Source of the DNA: Spongospora subterranea f. sp. subterranea
Lineage: Eukaryota; Endomyxa: Phytomyxea; Phytomyxea; Plasmodiophorida
DNA length: 51,704 nt
Assembly: GCA_049724395.1 (NCBI GenBank)
Contig: JAUGWO010000240.1
Coordinates: forward strand, 1 to 51,704
Reading direction: 5' to 3'
Under the pieces are notes generated by a model that worked only from the letters and a program-made list of their open reading frames with translations, was not told where the DNA came from and did no database searches. Positions 31,697 to 42,895 of the stretch are shown here, one piece after another (the stretch's first letter is position 1; the number at the start of each line of letters is the position of its first letter). Position numbers and translations under genes: made by a program.

Positions 31697-34600
31697 ATGA
31701 CAAAGGGCCACAAAAAGATGAGCAAAATGCAAATTGAATTTACCTACACTGAAAGCCGCAGTTATGACATGCTGAAGGAGTACACAAAGACTGGCAGATT
31801 GTGGTTTGTTTCATTATACAGGAAGGCCAAGATCTTATATTGCACCCCGAAATTAGATGCCGTCCCCTGCGACAACCAATTCTTCGCATCACTCGATACC
31901 TGGAATTGGAACATGGTAAAATTGTTTCCAATTAGGGTGTGGTTGAATGTAAAACGTGGGAAAAAACCAAATAACAGCAAAGTATGGAAAACAAGTGAAA
32001 ACAAAACACTGGAACAATCAACACCATACAGTGGCGGAAACAGCAAAGGACTCCATACATCATGCATGGTGGAGATAAAGAATACGAAATACGTATTTAG
32101 AGATGTCATCGGAATAGGAAACTGCGCTTTCGAGGCGATCAGAGCATCAGGAGCGATCCCGAATATGACAGTGCAAAACCTACGAAAGGAAATATGTGAA
32201 TTCGCTAGAAATCCTGAGCAAGGAAGAACCATTGCTAAAAAATTAAAACCCTATATAGGATCGCTGCCAAACAATGACAGCATAGGATTGGATGAATATC
32301 TGAATATAATGAGTATCGATAGACAATGGGGAGGGTTGTTCGAACTCACCATAGCTGCATACAAATTTAAAATGAACATAATAGTAGTAAGTCAGACGAA
32401 TCCAACGCTCATAACAGATATACAGAAATGGATAGAGAACACGTTACCAAAGTCACGTGATGTAACACCATGGACCAAAACAATTTACTTGTTACATCAC
32501 AAGCATGGGAAACCATCAACACCAATGAGACATCAAGACTTGAACCATTATGGGACCCTTTTCCCTATAGAAACAACGGCTAGTGAATGGAATAATAGCG
32601 GTATGATGACACCAGACAAATGTGACCTTTACATTGATCAGTACAAATTATCAAACAAAACAGACAGCTCAGCAACGCAAAATGTTAGAAATGATAATTC
32701 CAAACAGCAATTTATGATAAAACCATCGCTAGACAAAACGATGAGACACGATAAAAACATAAATCCGAAAAGGCACCGATCATGCGACGATTCCGACGAC
32801 CAACCCACTCAACGTGCCAAATATGAAAAACATCAAACGCACTCTAAACAAATCTGCACAAAAAAGCGAACATTGCTGATAGATAAGGACGGCACTGAAA
32901 CGCAGTATAAAAGACGGCTTACCAACAGCGAGCGCCAATGCAAAGAAGTTGCAGACAATGAAACAGCGCGAAAAACAGCCTCAAAACAGACACCAACAAG
33001 CCAGATGAGCCACTACGAACTCACCAAATTGATCGGAAATATACTAGAACCAGACAACAAGGAAGACAATATAGCAGACACATCGGACAAAAACCTGAAC
33101 GGAACTAAAACACACAAACGGCAGATGAAAATAACTCAATATTTCATGAAAACCAATACCAAAACCAGAAAAATAAGAACAACCAGGAGCTTAAAAATCG
33201 CTCAATGGAACGCCTGCTCCCTAAGCGAACAAAAATCAAAAGAACTGTCTCGATTTGCTAACACCAACCGCGTCGATGTAATATGTATATCAGAACTTCA
33301 CCATAGACGCCAAGTAGACGATTTCCCAAACCACGAAGCCGATGACCGGTACACCCAAGCTGGAATTTTTTGGAGGGACCATGTAAATGTAGATGTGATG
33401 CGCATTCCTGCAATACAAACGTTTGGGAACGACGGAATCATGACACAAATAGTAAAAATATATAGTGAAATGATATTAATTCACATATATATACCACCGG
33501 ATATAGATCGAAATACTAGAAAAACATATTGGAAACAAATCGGCAAATTCGTAGAAATGCGAGATGAACCGATACTTCTAACAGGTGACCTCAACACCAA
33601 AGATAGACGGTTTGGAATCCACCATGACGAAACTCACAAATACCTAGACAGCATATTGGAAGAATGCAAATTGATGAACAACCCGGAACGCCCAACAAGA
33701 GGAAACAACTCATTAGATATCACCATTGCCAATCGACAGATGGCAAAGGAGATCTTACAATGGGACGTGCACGCAGAGCTAGGCAGTGACCATTCACCGA
33801 CAACAATAGATACTACAATTAGAAGAAAATCGACGCAAAGGATTCCCCCTAGCCGTAAAAGAATACAACGAATTGACACACGAGCGACAACGAAAGCGTT
33901 AGAAGAGGAACTGCAGAATGTTGAAAGCAAGAACATGGGACTAACAGCTTTCATTGACCTATTGCAAAATAGCATTAAGCACAAATATGTTAGACAGAAT
34001 AGATGCAAATTCTGGACCACGAAACTCAAAATTGCGTTAAACTTGCGAAATAAACTCAAGCGCAAACACCAGGAAGCCATACTGAAATGCAAAAGCCAGC
34101 AATTTATTGCACGGCAGCACACCGAAATGCGAAAAGCGGAAATATCATTGAGGAAACAATTTCAGAAAGCGAAAAATGCAAGCCTTAGAACGGAAGTTAA
34201 ACAGGCATGTATGGACGAAACAGGAGCCAAAATATGGAGCCTGGTAAAGAAGATAAGTCCTCAAACCAACAAACGGAGACGAAAGTACGAAACACAGAAA
34301 GTTGATGCAAAAGATGAAGCGGAAAAAATAGCTGACAGTTTTGAGGCAATCTACAGCGAAGCAGACCTTAACCTCAATGAGCATGAACAGCGTGAACACG
34401 ATCTACTCATTGAAAAACTATGGAAGAGAGAATCTCTCAACCACCGGAAAAGATTACTTTGAGAGAGCTAGAAAGGGCAGTTGTTAAGGCCAATAGGAAA
34501 TCAGCAGGAGGAATTGATGGAATACCGAATAGTCTCATCAAAGAATTATGCAAAAATGATATGAACAAATACGCGTTGCTGAATTCAATTAATAACGATA

Positions 34601-36925
34601 TTATAGATTTAGGATACTTCCCACAAGATATGAAAATAGCGAAAATCAGACCATTACCTAAAGATAAACCAGGTGAATATAGACCGATATCATTATTGCC
34701 TAATATAGCCAAACTGGTAGAAGGGATTATTGAACACAGAATAAGACACCAAGCGGAAAAGCACATACCTGATAACCAATTCGGGTGCAGACCCGCTCAT
34801 AGTACTACGCATGCATTGTTAAGATTGCTGCATAATGCAGGATTAGCAGCTGCTAAAGAACAACAATTCGCCCTAATTGTATATGACTTTATGAAAGCCT
34901 TTGACAGAGTACAGAGAACACTACTAGTACGAAAGATGAGAAATATGGGAATAAACTCATACCTAATATTATTGATCGACCAATGGTTGACAAAGCGAAT
35001 ATTCCACGTGTGCCACAGGAAAAATATTACAGAGCCGCATTATCAAGAGAACGGAATCCCTCAAGGATCCAGTATTAGCGTCTTATTATGGATTATATAT
35101 ATCTACGATGCACCAATAGAAACGGTCAATAGTAATGTTTATGTAGATGATACCACACAATGGGCAACAGATTCAACCAAATGGGAAGTAAAAAATCAAC
35201 TGAGGGCAGAGAGTTCAAAGCTGCAAAGCTGGTGCACAGCAAACCACATTAAGATACAATGGCTGAAAACCCACTTATTATTCAATGAACATGCTCATAG
35301 AGACCAAATAACTGTCAACGAGCATAAAATCAAAACAACAGACACAATCAAGTATTTAGGGGAACCTTAAGAGCAAATGATGAGAATCACCACTCAACAA
35401 TCAAAATCGATCTCAAAGAAGTAGCAAAGGACATTAAAACCAGATGCAAATTAATGAGAGGGCTACGAAAAGATGGATTTCCAGTTTCGACCTTTCAAAA
35501 AATATGTCGAGGATTCATAGGCGGAAAACTGAATTACTACCTGCCATGGCTTGCAGCGGAAATACACCAAACCATGAAGACCACTCTGAACCCGATGGAA
35601 ATTGCATATAGAGACTATATGAGAACATATACAGGATGTTTCCCATCGACACCAATCCCATTATTACATGCAATCACGATTCCCATTATTAAAGGATAGA
35701 ATAATCACAGAGACAACAATGACAGTACTTTCAGCACAGGCAAATGGCACATTATTTAGGAAGTGAATATGCTGCCTGGAATGGAGATGGCGATGGATGG
35801 ACCCATTCAGGGGAGGTATGGAAAGCACTCAAAGAGAGAGTACCTGACACATATGATGCAGTTCATACTAGGACTGATATACCAGCACGAATATTGGAGG
35901 GATTATATAAGGTCAAATACCATTCCTCAAATAGGGAAAAAGCAATCAAAAAACACAAAAAAGGAAAGCTATTGCCGACAAACCCAGATATCGAACTATG
36001 GACAGATGGGAGTTTTAATAAGGAAGTTGGCGGAGGAGCGGCAGCTCTGCTAATTGATTATACAAATAGAGATGAAAAAGGCGAGACCAACGAAGAGATA
36101 ATTACCGTTAAACTAGGAACAGAAGTGACATCATCATATGAATGTGAGATTATTGCACTGAATAGTGGACTAGATATAGCTGTAGACCAGAACTATGAGG
36201 GAAGACATATCCACATAATGACAGATTCCTTATCATGGATGAGTCAACTACAATCCTTACCGATAAAACCAAAGAGAGTGAACGCTATCGTTGCGGAATG
36301 TGCAGATAAATTAGCGAAATTAACAAAAGAAAACATGGTGGATATACACTTTATACCAAGTCACGTGGAAAACGACAACAATAATGAAGACGAGATGAAA
36401 GTCCCCATAGGACACAGCGATGACATTGATCAACTAGCAAAGCAAGCATCGATGGACGGCGATGAAATTCAACATGACCCATTTATATCATCGTTCAAAC
36501 TGCATCTTAAGAAAAAGAGAGAGAGAAAACCTTAAAGATTACATCAAAGAACGAGTTCAAGCTAGCAGATTCAAAGGATACCCAGAAAGGGATAAATTTA
36601 AGATATTAATGACGCTAAACGAAAGGAAGATTGAACCTACAACCCCGCTTCTCAACAGAGCAAGAACTGGGCACTCTTGTGCAAGAAATCACCTGAAGAA
36701 ACCTGAATATGGATGACAGTAACATATGCAGATGGTGTAATACGGAAATAGAGACGATTGAACATCAGGTGTTACACTGCAAGGCGTTACAAGGAAAGTT
36801 GAATAAAGTCAGGAAAAGAGTACAAAGGTTTGAACACCTCATCATTTGAAAATGCACTGTGGGAATACCCGCAAGAAATGAACAGGATCCTAAGAAGGGC
36901 AGTGAAAAAGAGGTGCTACATCTAG
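31697..36925 (+). pseudogene. LINE ORF2 (copy A): OTU, endonuclease, RT, RNase H
   Basis: The ATG at 31697 follows the ORF1 stop by about 20 bases, in the frame that is already open upstream. Domains: OTU-like peptidase (Cys in IGIGNCAFEAI near 32120; QWGGLFELTIAAYKF near 32330; His in LNHYGTLFPIE near 32545). APE endonuclease (IAQWNACSLSEQK near 33200, LTGDLNTKDRRFG near 33580, LGSDHSPTTI near 33780). Reverse transcriptase (ANRKSAGGIDGIP, IVYDFMKAFDRVQR, IPQGSSISVLLW, VYVDDTTQWA near 35140). RNase H (IELWTDGSF, YECEIIALNSGLDIA, IMTDSLSW, GHSDDIDQLA). C-terminal CRWCNTEIETIEHQVLHC. Small indels break it near 34428, 35360, 35680-35750 and 36510. Copy B preserves the frame across the first three of these. 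Confidence 0.85.
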
Positions 36926-37486
36926 AACCACAGGAACCCGAATCCGAATACACGAGCAGAAAATGCACTGTGGGAATACCCGCAAGAAATGAACAGGATC
37001 CTAAGAAGGGCAGACGGCGATCGAGACAGTGAGAGAGAGGAGGCAGCCTAGATAAATATTTTCCGAAGAGGAGTAAAACCTCGATAAAAAATCAGCTACC
37101 TAACCGTAGCGAAGAGGTGCTACCTCTCTAAATACAGGCCGAAGAGGAGGACAACCTCTATGCAAAAACCGAGCTGTCTAGTAAGGATGCGACCTGGTTA
37201 GGCCAAAGGGTGTTCCTTAGGGAATTTTTAGTGTCCCGGATACAGAGTTTTCCGGGTACGTTTTTTAGTTGGGACGGAATATGTAGGACTATTCTAACCC
37301 CACACTACCCTTTGCGTCTCGACCAAAATGCTGAACTACCGGCGAAGGTCTATATTTCGGGTGCGAGCCTGATACTGGGAGGAGCTTCTGAGACGCGAGT
37401 CGAAGAAACGAATCTTGGCCCAATAGCCGTGGGACCGGCCGACCTGCATGAAAAGTGCAAACTCAATCACAAAAAAAAAAAAAAAA
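36926..37486 (+). other. LINE 3' UTR (copy A) with repeated small hairpins
   Basis: A 55-bp segment (starting AATGCACTGTGGGAATACCC) at the end of ORF2 is directly repeated near 36960-37013. Between 37055 and 37160 three short units of the type GAAGAGG...ACCTC can each form a small stem. The 3' tail ends in poly(A). Such 3' structures can be what a LINE's reverse transcriptase recognises; that is inference. Confidence 0.6.
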
Positions 37487-38321
37487 TGCAAAAAATGGGA
37501 TCCTGTCGAAAAGCCGATTCCGCCAGTTTACTGTGAATGGTGATCTCCTTAAACTAATTACATTAGAGGCCATCTTCGGAGAGTCATTCAGAGTGTCGAT
37601 CTGCTGTTGGTAATGGATCAACCTTAGATGTCTGCCATAGTCTGATCATCACAGCAACTACAATTCTAACTCACCCGTCGAGATGCCTGACATCATCAGG
37701 CACCCTACAGGATTACTACCTTTAGTATTAGAACTACAAGTGTCACCGTCGTCCTTTTAATGGTGTCAAGAGGAGGTCCAATCCTTCTCAAGTGACAAAG
37801 TTGCGGCGATTTCGGGCAATCGGTTCCATGACAACGGTCCTGAGGGTTTCCGATGTATCACCACTTCAATGAATCGTTAACGGTCGATGTTGAATACATT
37901 ATCGAGGGCGAATCATCGTGATTGCCGTCAACTTGCCTCTTCAAAAGTACTCGATATACTGAGCTCGAACTCAGCTGCAATTACCGCACTCTCCAATAAA
38001 ACCAATGGCCGGCGGTCTGACTTCGTCACAAGGGCAGCTGGATATCCAAACGGCACAACACTTCGCGGCCTCATGCAAGAGCCGAACCAGATCTGAAATT
38101 CTCGGGTGATGCCATTGACATCCCACCAGCGAACAATTGCACCGTGCGGTGCATGACTTGTTCATTAAATCGGGAAACAGACGGCCGTCATCAAGAACTT
38201 TCGAGCGATCTTTTACGTTCTCCAGCCCCAGCAATTATCAGCGGGAAGTGAAGCTAAAACTGATCGCATACTAAAACACACTGTACACTCGCAATTTCAT
38301 CATCGCTTGTGGCAAAGCTGT
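37487..38321. other. Unrecognised spacer with retroelement-like scraps
   Basis: Frames of 60-87 codons overlap on both strands near 37890-38230 without firm motifs. It is not the inverted counterpart of 41440-42337, although the neighbouring arms are. Confidence 0.35.
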
Positions 38322-39215
38322 CAACTGTGGGATGCTGTTCTTCGCCAGCATCATTTAAGTGAATTTTTTAATTCAAGTTGCGACTGATGGATCAGTCGCT
38401 GGTGTACACATGTGCACAGAGAGGTTTGACTGGATTGCAACCAACCCCTGAATACCCTTATCCGTCATTGCCAACTTCGTTGAGTTCTCGTGGATTGTAA
38501 CGAATCATTTTAATAACATCATTCATTATCAAGCTCGCACAGTAAACCTCTGTTTACACGATCTTCAGCAGTATCAATGGCTCAACAAATGTCTAACGTC
38601 AGTACCATTCAATGCTGCAGAAGTTCTCCCTGGAAAATCAATGATTGCACACCGCATTTCATTTATTAACGCACTCTGAAGACAGAATCAGAATATACAT
38701 CAAGACCATGATAGTATTTATTACAATTGTTCGCGCCTCATAAGCTCTGTCAATGGGACGGATTTAGCAACAAAGAGTCTGACTGCCAGTCATGAAAAAA
38801 CCTGACCAAATTAATGTTCAATCAAAAAATTTATTGCGACAACGCTTATGTAACCCCGTGAGCGATCAAAGGATTCTTCATAGTCGCAATTGTCCTTCAA
38901 AAATGCTTGCGGCGATTGAGGTAAAAGTCACTACTTGCTTCTTCAATGTCGTCGCTTAGCCAAGGAATGCGGTGCATTGACTTCATTGAGCATTTGAGAG
39001 TCAATATCTGAAAGTTCAGGTGTTGTGATTGCGTCGGTTCCAGAGCATTTGCCTCAGATCCTGCTGTGTGGTTGTCCATTGTACACGATTTTACGGAGCA
39101 GCTGGTGGATCATTTGTCAAGATGGCTGGACGATCGTTAGATGTGAAAGATTAATAACATCTGCAGCGTCGATACATGGTTCAAGTTTCATTGACCCTTG
39201 TACTGGAGCTAGCTG
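38322..39215. repeat. Left arm of a ~0.9-kb inverted repeat
   Basis: The reverse complement of this arm matches 40546-41440 with moderate divergence and small indels. The outer end contains GTGTACACATGTGCACA and the sequence that, in the other arm, is the 3' end of a gypsy pol frame. The inner part includes a minus-strand frame (39079-38897) related to the ORF at 40688-40930 (DDIEEASS is shared). Confidence 0.85.
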
Positions 39216-40545
39216 AAGGTGCCATTTCATCACCTTCAAGAAGAATCAAGCTTTCATAGAATCTTCCGAAGGACGATGTCTTGGTCGATTGCTAGTGATG
39301 ACAGTTCGCGAAAACTAGTTGTCGATTTCGCGAAATCATCCATGATAATGCGTCAATTCAGAAGTGACGGACTCGAGCTAGGGAGCATTCGTGATGGTGG
39401 AAGGAAATCGGTCCTCGGTATTGAGTCCGATTGGCAGCAGGCATGATCAGTCAAAAGCCGGCGGAATCACTGCACGTGCTCAAGAGTTCGATAGAGACCT
39501 GGGCTTGAGATGGGATCCGACTGTTGTCATTCGAGAGCGTCGGCTCGTCCAAGACGACGTGCAATTGGTTTCAAGTGACACAAACTCATTGAACTCAAGA
39601 GCCGATATGCCATGAATGTACGTTTCACGACTCTTCTTCTCTTGACAATTGATCCTACCAGATCAAGAAGCGGATCTGAAAATACACACTCTATCGTGGG
39701 CGACCAGGATCATGGAGATCATGGCATCTGAGAAATTCGCCAAGCATCCATTGGATTCGCTGTCTTTAACTAACGGATAATTGTCGGAGACTGTGCGCAT
39801 CAGAAGCAGTTCATCATGCGGACATAGATTGGTCATTACTTCTCAAGTGTTCAAGCAATTAGTGCTGAAAATTAAACGGTTGCTGAAATCCATGGTCGGG
39901 CACTAAATTTCTGGGATGGTTTACTAGAAAAAGAGTCGTCAAGATGACAGGAACCTTCTATGCGAGCGTGAGGATGTCAAAGGATCAACGGGATCTTGTT
40001 CGTAAAGATAAATCCAGGTTGGCTGCAGATTGTGCCAAGTCTATTCAAAGACCACGTTTTTAGTCCTGCGTCCAGTCAATCCCACATCATGGATTACATT
40101 GTTGACAGGAACTCTACTCTTGCAACCTGGATAATGATATTAATGACGTAAGACGAATTGAATGTTAATTCTTTGCTGTATAATGACAATGCAGACCAGG
40201 ACAATGTGAATGTTGATTTTGAACCCATTACGCTTATAGATTGTAATTTTTCCTAGGCGATGTGAAATCCGGCTCATCCATCGTTCCCAATGACCCTTAG
40301 ATTACATTTCATCACAGCATCTCAGTCAAAAAGTGGTCGGATCCAACCACAAACAATGAATGATCAATATGACGTTGTCGCTGATGCATATGCTGAAATC
40401 ACTTATTCACCAGATGAAGCCAACCGTTTCACCACGCTCATGTCGGATTTCAAGCATCTTGTTGCTTTCGCGACACAATCTCCCAATCTTTTCAAGCGAA
40501 CTCGTTTAGCAATTTGCTGAATACACGATCGTCCTGCCAGTTGAG
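39216..40545. other. Spacer of the inverted repeat
   Basis: Single-copy within this window. A plus-strand frame with an internal ATG near 40358 (MNDQYDVVADAYAEITYSPD, then FTTLMSDFKHLVAFATQSPN) looks protein-like. It points toward the ORF in the right arm, so an interrupted gene of unknown family may span both. Confidence 0.4.
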
Positions 40546-41440
40546 GGCACCGCTGTCTTTTCAGTTCTAGCTCCAGTACATGGGTCAGCCCAACGCGGCC
40601 GACATATATCGAATGCAGATGTTATTAATCATTCACATCTAACGAAACGTCCAGCCAATCTACAAATGGGATGCACCAGCTGCTTGCTTGAAATTCGTGT
40701 TCAGCTGGACAACCACACAGCAGGATAAGGCAAATGCTCAGGAACCGACGCTAATCACAACACCTGAACTTTCAGATATTGACTCTCAAATGCTGAATGA
40801 AGCAATGCACCGCATTCTTGGCTATGGCGACGACATTGAAGAAGCAAGTAGTGAAATTTTACCTCAATCAAAGCAACTTTTTGAAGGACAATTTGCGACT
40901 AAAGCAGAATTGTTTGATCATAGTTACTAACGTTGTACAATCGGTAAATTTTTTGAGAACATTAATTTGGTCAGGATTTTCATACGTGCTTTCAGACACT
41001 TTGTTGCTAGAATCCGTCCCATTGACAGAGCTTATGAGGCGCGAACAATTGTAATAAATACTATATGGTCTTGATGTATATTCTGATGATGTCTTCAGAA
41101 CACGTTATAAATGAAATGCGGTGTTCAAATTCATTTTCAAAAGGGAGACTGGGAACAATGAATGGTACTGACTCTAGAAAGTACAGCCATTGGTATGGGT
41201 GAAGATGTGTAAACAGAGGTTTACAAGAGTTCTTAAGAGCTTATAAGAATGATTTATTAAAACGATCCGTTACAATCAACGAGCACGACGAAGTTGGCAA
41301 TGACGGATAAGGGATATTAGGGGTTGGTTGAATCAAGTCAAACCTGACTGTGCACATGTGTACACCAGCGACTGATCCATCAGTCGCAACTTGAATTAAA
41401 AAATTCACTTAAATGAAGCTGGCGATTGATCCCACAGTCG
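40546..41440. repeat. Right arm of the ~0.9-kb inverted repeat
   Basis: Counterpart of 38322-39215. Its outer end overlaps the 3' end of the gypsy pol fossil (minus strand). Its inner part contains the plus-strand frame 40688-40930. Confidence 0.85.
40688..40930 (+). pseudogene. Unknown repeated ORF
   Basis: An 80-codon plus-strand frame with LITTPELSDIDSQMLNEAMH followed by RILGYGDDIEEASSEILPQS. I do not recognise the family. It is related to the opposite arm (frame at 39079-38897, minus) and more weakly to the hairpin at 1898-2042, so it belongs to a dispersed repeat. The frame just upstream (IVLPVEGTAVFSVLAPV, near 40525-40575) may be part of the same gene, which would make this a C-terminal piece. 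Copies differ by small indels, so at least some are broken. Confidence 0.4.
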
Positions 41441-42337
41441 ACTGATGCGTGGCCTGCTATCAGTCGACTGACAGAAATCCTCCCTGATACGGGTTGTTGA
41501 AGATTGCGATCGGAACTCTCAGCAAAGTCAGGGCGACGTGACAATGCATCTGGCTTTTGAGAAAGGGACCCTGGCCGATGGCGAATGACAAAATCAAATT
41601 CTGACAGAAATAATGACCATCGCGCTTGGCAACGATTCAACAGCTTTGACGTCATAAACCACTCGAGATTCTTATGGTCGCTCAATACCAGTATTTGAGA
41701 AGTAGCACCATCCAGATAGTGGCGCCAGGTTTGAAAAGAAGTGACAATTGACAACAATTCCTTGTCGTAAATCTCATAATTTAACTCAGCAGGAGTGAAT
41801 TTACGGGAGTAGTAAGCTACAGGATGTAAGCCATCTGAGTGCTGTTGAGACAATATAGCGCCCAGAGCAAAATCAGATGCATCGGCTTCAACTATAATGT
41901 CCAACGTGGGATCAAAATGGCGTAGAACTGGCGCCGAGACGAATGCAGACTTCAAAGATTGAAATGACGTTGCGGTATTGGAACTCCACTCATAAGGAAC
42001 GTTCTTCTTAGTTAATGAGAATAAAGGATGAGTAATGCGAGAATAATTTTGGATAAAAGCGCGGTAGAAATCTGCGAACCCCAAGAACGACTGAAGTTCC
42101 TTGACTGACTGAGGAACTGGCCACGACAGGATGGCAGATATACGCTCTGGATCCATCAATAACCCGCCAGACGACAAGCGGAACCCCAGAAAATCAATCT
42201 CAGTAACGTGAAAATCACATTTACTAAGTTTGGCAAACAGGTTGTGCTTGCGAAGAATCCGGAAACGTTTGAATATGTTGAACATGTTCGTCGATGTGGG
42301 GGGAAAATATCAAGATGTCGTCTAAGTACACAACAAC
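41380..42337 (-). pseudogene. Ty3/gypsy pol fossil (RT end and RNase H)
   Basis: The minus strand encodes the end of a gypsy reverse transcriptase (VVYLDDILIFSPHIDE, then KCDFHVTEIDFLGFRLSSGG) and the RNase H that follows it (VEADASDFALGAILSQQHSD, YYSRKFTPAELNYEIYDKEL, VLSDHKNLEWF, SLSQKPDALSRRPD). The LINE copy B is inserted just upstream of the YLDD motif. The 3' side runs into the inverted repeat. Incomplete; relatively well preserved compared with the other gypsy pieces here. Confidence 0.9.
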
Positions 42338-42895
42338 TTTTTTTTTTTTTTTGTGATTGAGTTTGCACTTTTCATGCAGGTCGGCCGGTCCCACGGCTAT
42401 TGGGCCAAGATTCGTTTCTTCGACTCGCGTCTCAGAAGCTCCTCCCAGTATCAGGCTCGCACCCGAAATATAGACCTTCGCCGGTAGTTCAGCATTTTGG
42501 TCGACGCAAAGGGTAGTGTGGGGTTAGAATAGTCCTACATATTCCGTCCCAACTAAAAAACGTACCCGGAAAGCTCTGTATCCGGGACACTAAAAATTCC
42601 CTAAGGAACACCCTTTGGCCTAACCAGGTCGCATCCTTACTAGACAGCTCGGTTTTTGCATAGAGGTTGTCCTCCTCTTCGGCCTGTATTTAGAGAGGTA
42701 GCACCTCTTCGCTACGGTTAGGTAGCTGATTTTTTATCGAGGTTTTACTCCTCTTCGGAAAATATTTATCTAGGCTGCCTCCTCTCTCTCACTGTCTCGA
42801 TCGCCGTCTGCCCTTCTTAGGATCCTGTTCATTTCTTGCGGGTATTCCCACAGTGCATTTTCTGCTCGTGTATTCGGATTCGGGTTCCTGTGGTT

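Larger units (their letters stand above)
29754..37486 (+). mobile_element. Full-length LINE, copy A (OTU-bearing, APE/RNase H type)
   Basis: The element runs from CACTCCGCAATCAACTGCGC to a 16-base poly(A) (37471-37486). It matches copy B (42338-50066, minus) from end to end with only scattered differences, which sets both boundaries. Order: 5' region with a 30-bp tandem repeat; ORF1 with RRM-like region and zinc knuckles; OTU-like cysteine peptidase; APE endonuclease; reverse transcriptase; RNase H; C-terminal CCHC; 3' UTR with small hairpins. APE plus RNase H fits the fungal Tad1/I-type LINEs; the exact clade is uncertain. No target-site duplication was found. Copy A has about four small frame breaks in ORF2, so it is recent but inactive. 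Confidence 0.9.

Noticed and set aside
31762-32232. Antisense 156-codon ORF in the LINE (also 47588-48058 in copy B)
   Set aside because: Its recognisable part comes from the inverted duplication of ORF1 sequence. The rest is a shadow of ORF2.
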